Part shown: piece by piece, positions 15,560 to 15,719 of the stretch
Position numbering within the stretch: position 1 is the stretch's first letter
Layout: each line of letters begins with the position of its first letter
From: JAWKTM01 sp041399085
GTDB lineage: Bacteria; Planctomycetota; Planctomycetia; Pirellulales; Pirellulaceae
Length of the DNA stretch: 15,719 bases
Assembly (NCBI GenBank): GCA_041399085.1
Contig: JAWKTM010000105.1
Location: 1-15,719 of the forward strand
Direction: 5' to 3'
Program-made: the position numbers and the translations under genes
The notes under the pieces: model-generated
The model's database searches: none
Told to the model about the DNA's origin: nothing
What the model saw: the letters and a program-made list of their open reading frames with translations, nothing else

Positions 15560-15719
15560 TTAACGTGGGTCTCTGGCACCGGCTGCCCGGAGCATGTCGG
15601 CGATGTCGCCTTGATAGTAGCCCAAGCCGAGAGGCGTTTTGCCGTTGGTATCCAAGTGATTCACGTCAGCTCCCGCTTCGATCAAGAGCTTGACTATCCC
15701 GGCGTGCCCCTGCTTGATC
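15560..15719 (-). CDS. Ankyrin-repeat protein, C-terminal part (cut by window edge)
   Basis: The last 52 residues and TAA (15560-15562) are in the window. The text is a clear ankyrin pattern: HAGIVKLLIEAGADVN, then HLDTNGKTPLGLGYYQGD, then IADMLRAAGARDPR as the closing cap repeat. Compared with the consensus, the 'TPL--A---G--DI--LL--GAD' rhythm is kept, with LGLGYY in place of the usual LHLAA. Role: protein-protein binding scaffold; partner unknown. The gene runs toward the repeat region, convergent with the plus-strand genes, and 70 bases separate its stop from REPIN copy 3. The number of repeats and any signal peptide cannot be seen. Confidence 0.9.
   Translation of the reverse strand, partial: IKQGHAGIVKLLIEAGADVNHLDTNGKTPLGLGYYQGDIADMLRAAGARDPR

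Overview
The window looks like chromosome of a planctomycete, probably of the Pirellulales. The reasons are a large cell-surface protein with an LETRRLLA-type N-terminal motif and a C-terminal dockerin pair, a PQQ-like beta-propeller protein opening with NWPEFRGP, a short-chain dehydrogenase with the SNPA variant of the NNAG motif, Rhs/YD-repeat remnants, and several short-repeat families. The lineage call is from sequence character only; no rRNA or other marker gene is present.

Layout. (1) 28-5731 is ordinary, well-kept, GC-rich coding sequence: a minus-strand secreted multidomain surface protein, then a plus-strand pair (PQQ-like propeller and SDR oxidoreductase) joined by an ATGA overlap. 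(2) 5732-13955 is an accessory region and a graveyard of Rhs modules. At least five broken pieces of what appears to be one Rhs core lie on the same strand (6504-7869, 9496-10059, 11241-11345, 12793-12906, 13736-13953). Between them lie short, less GC-rich orphan reading frames, many with one or two membrane segments, plus two soluble ones (10151-10546 and 12107-12745). This matches the known growth mode of polymorphic-toxin loci, in which displaced tips and immunity genes accumulate, but here most pieces are decayed. (3) 13958-15339 carries a four-unit 33-bp tandem repeat, a well-formed gene for an uncharacterised ~157-residue helical protein with its own terminator, and a 21-unit array of a 21-bp palindromic repeat that spells a coiled-coil heptad on both strands. 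(4) The right end is the last part of a minus-strand ankyrin-repeat protein.

The main discovery candidate is a ~116-bp dispersed element present three times in the same orientation (5894-6009, 12909-13024, 15375-15489). Each copy starts with GTAG next to a 17-nt hairpin and ends with a second hairpin next to CTAC. This is the architecture of a REPIN (two inverted REP sequences mobilised by a RAYT Y1 transposase). The copies bracket the Rhs graveyard, and one sits in a block that splits an Rhs core. The other striking element is the ambidextrous 21-bp heptad array.

How the parts work together: the first three genes are unrelated housekeeping or surface functions. The Rhs region probably no longer makes a working toxin in this window, but may still keep some immunity genes and serve as a donor for recombination with an intact Rhs locus elsewhere. 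That last point is inference.
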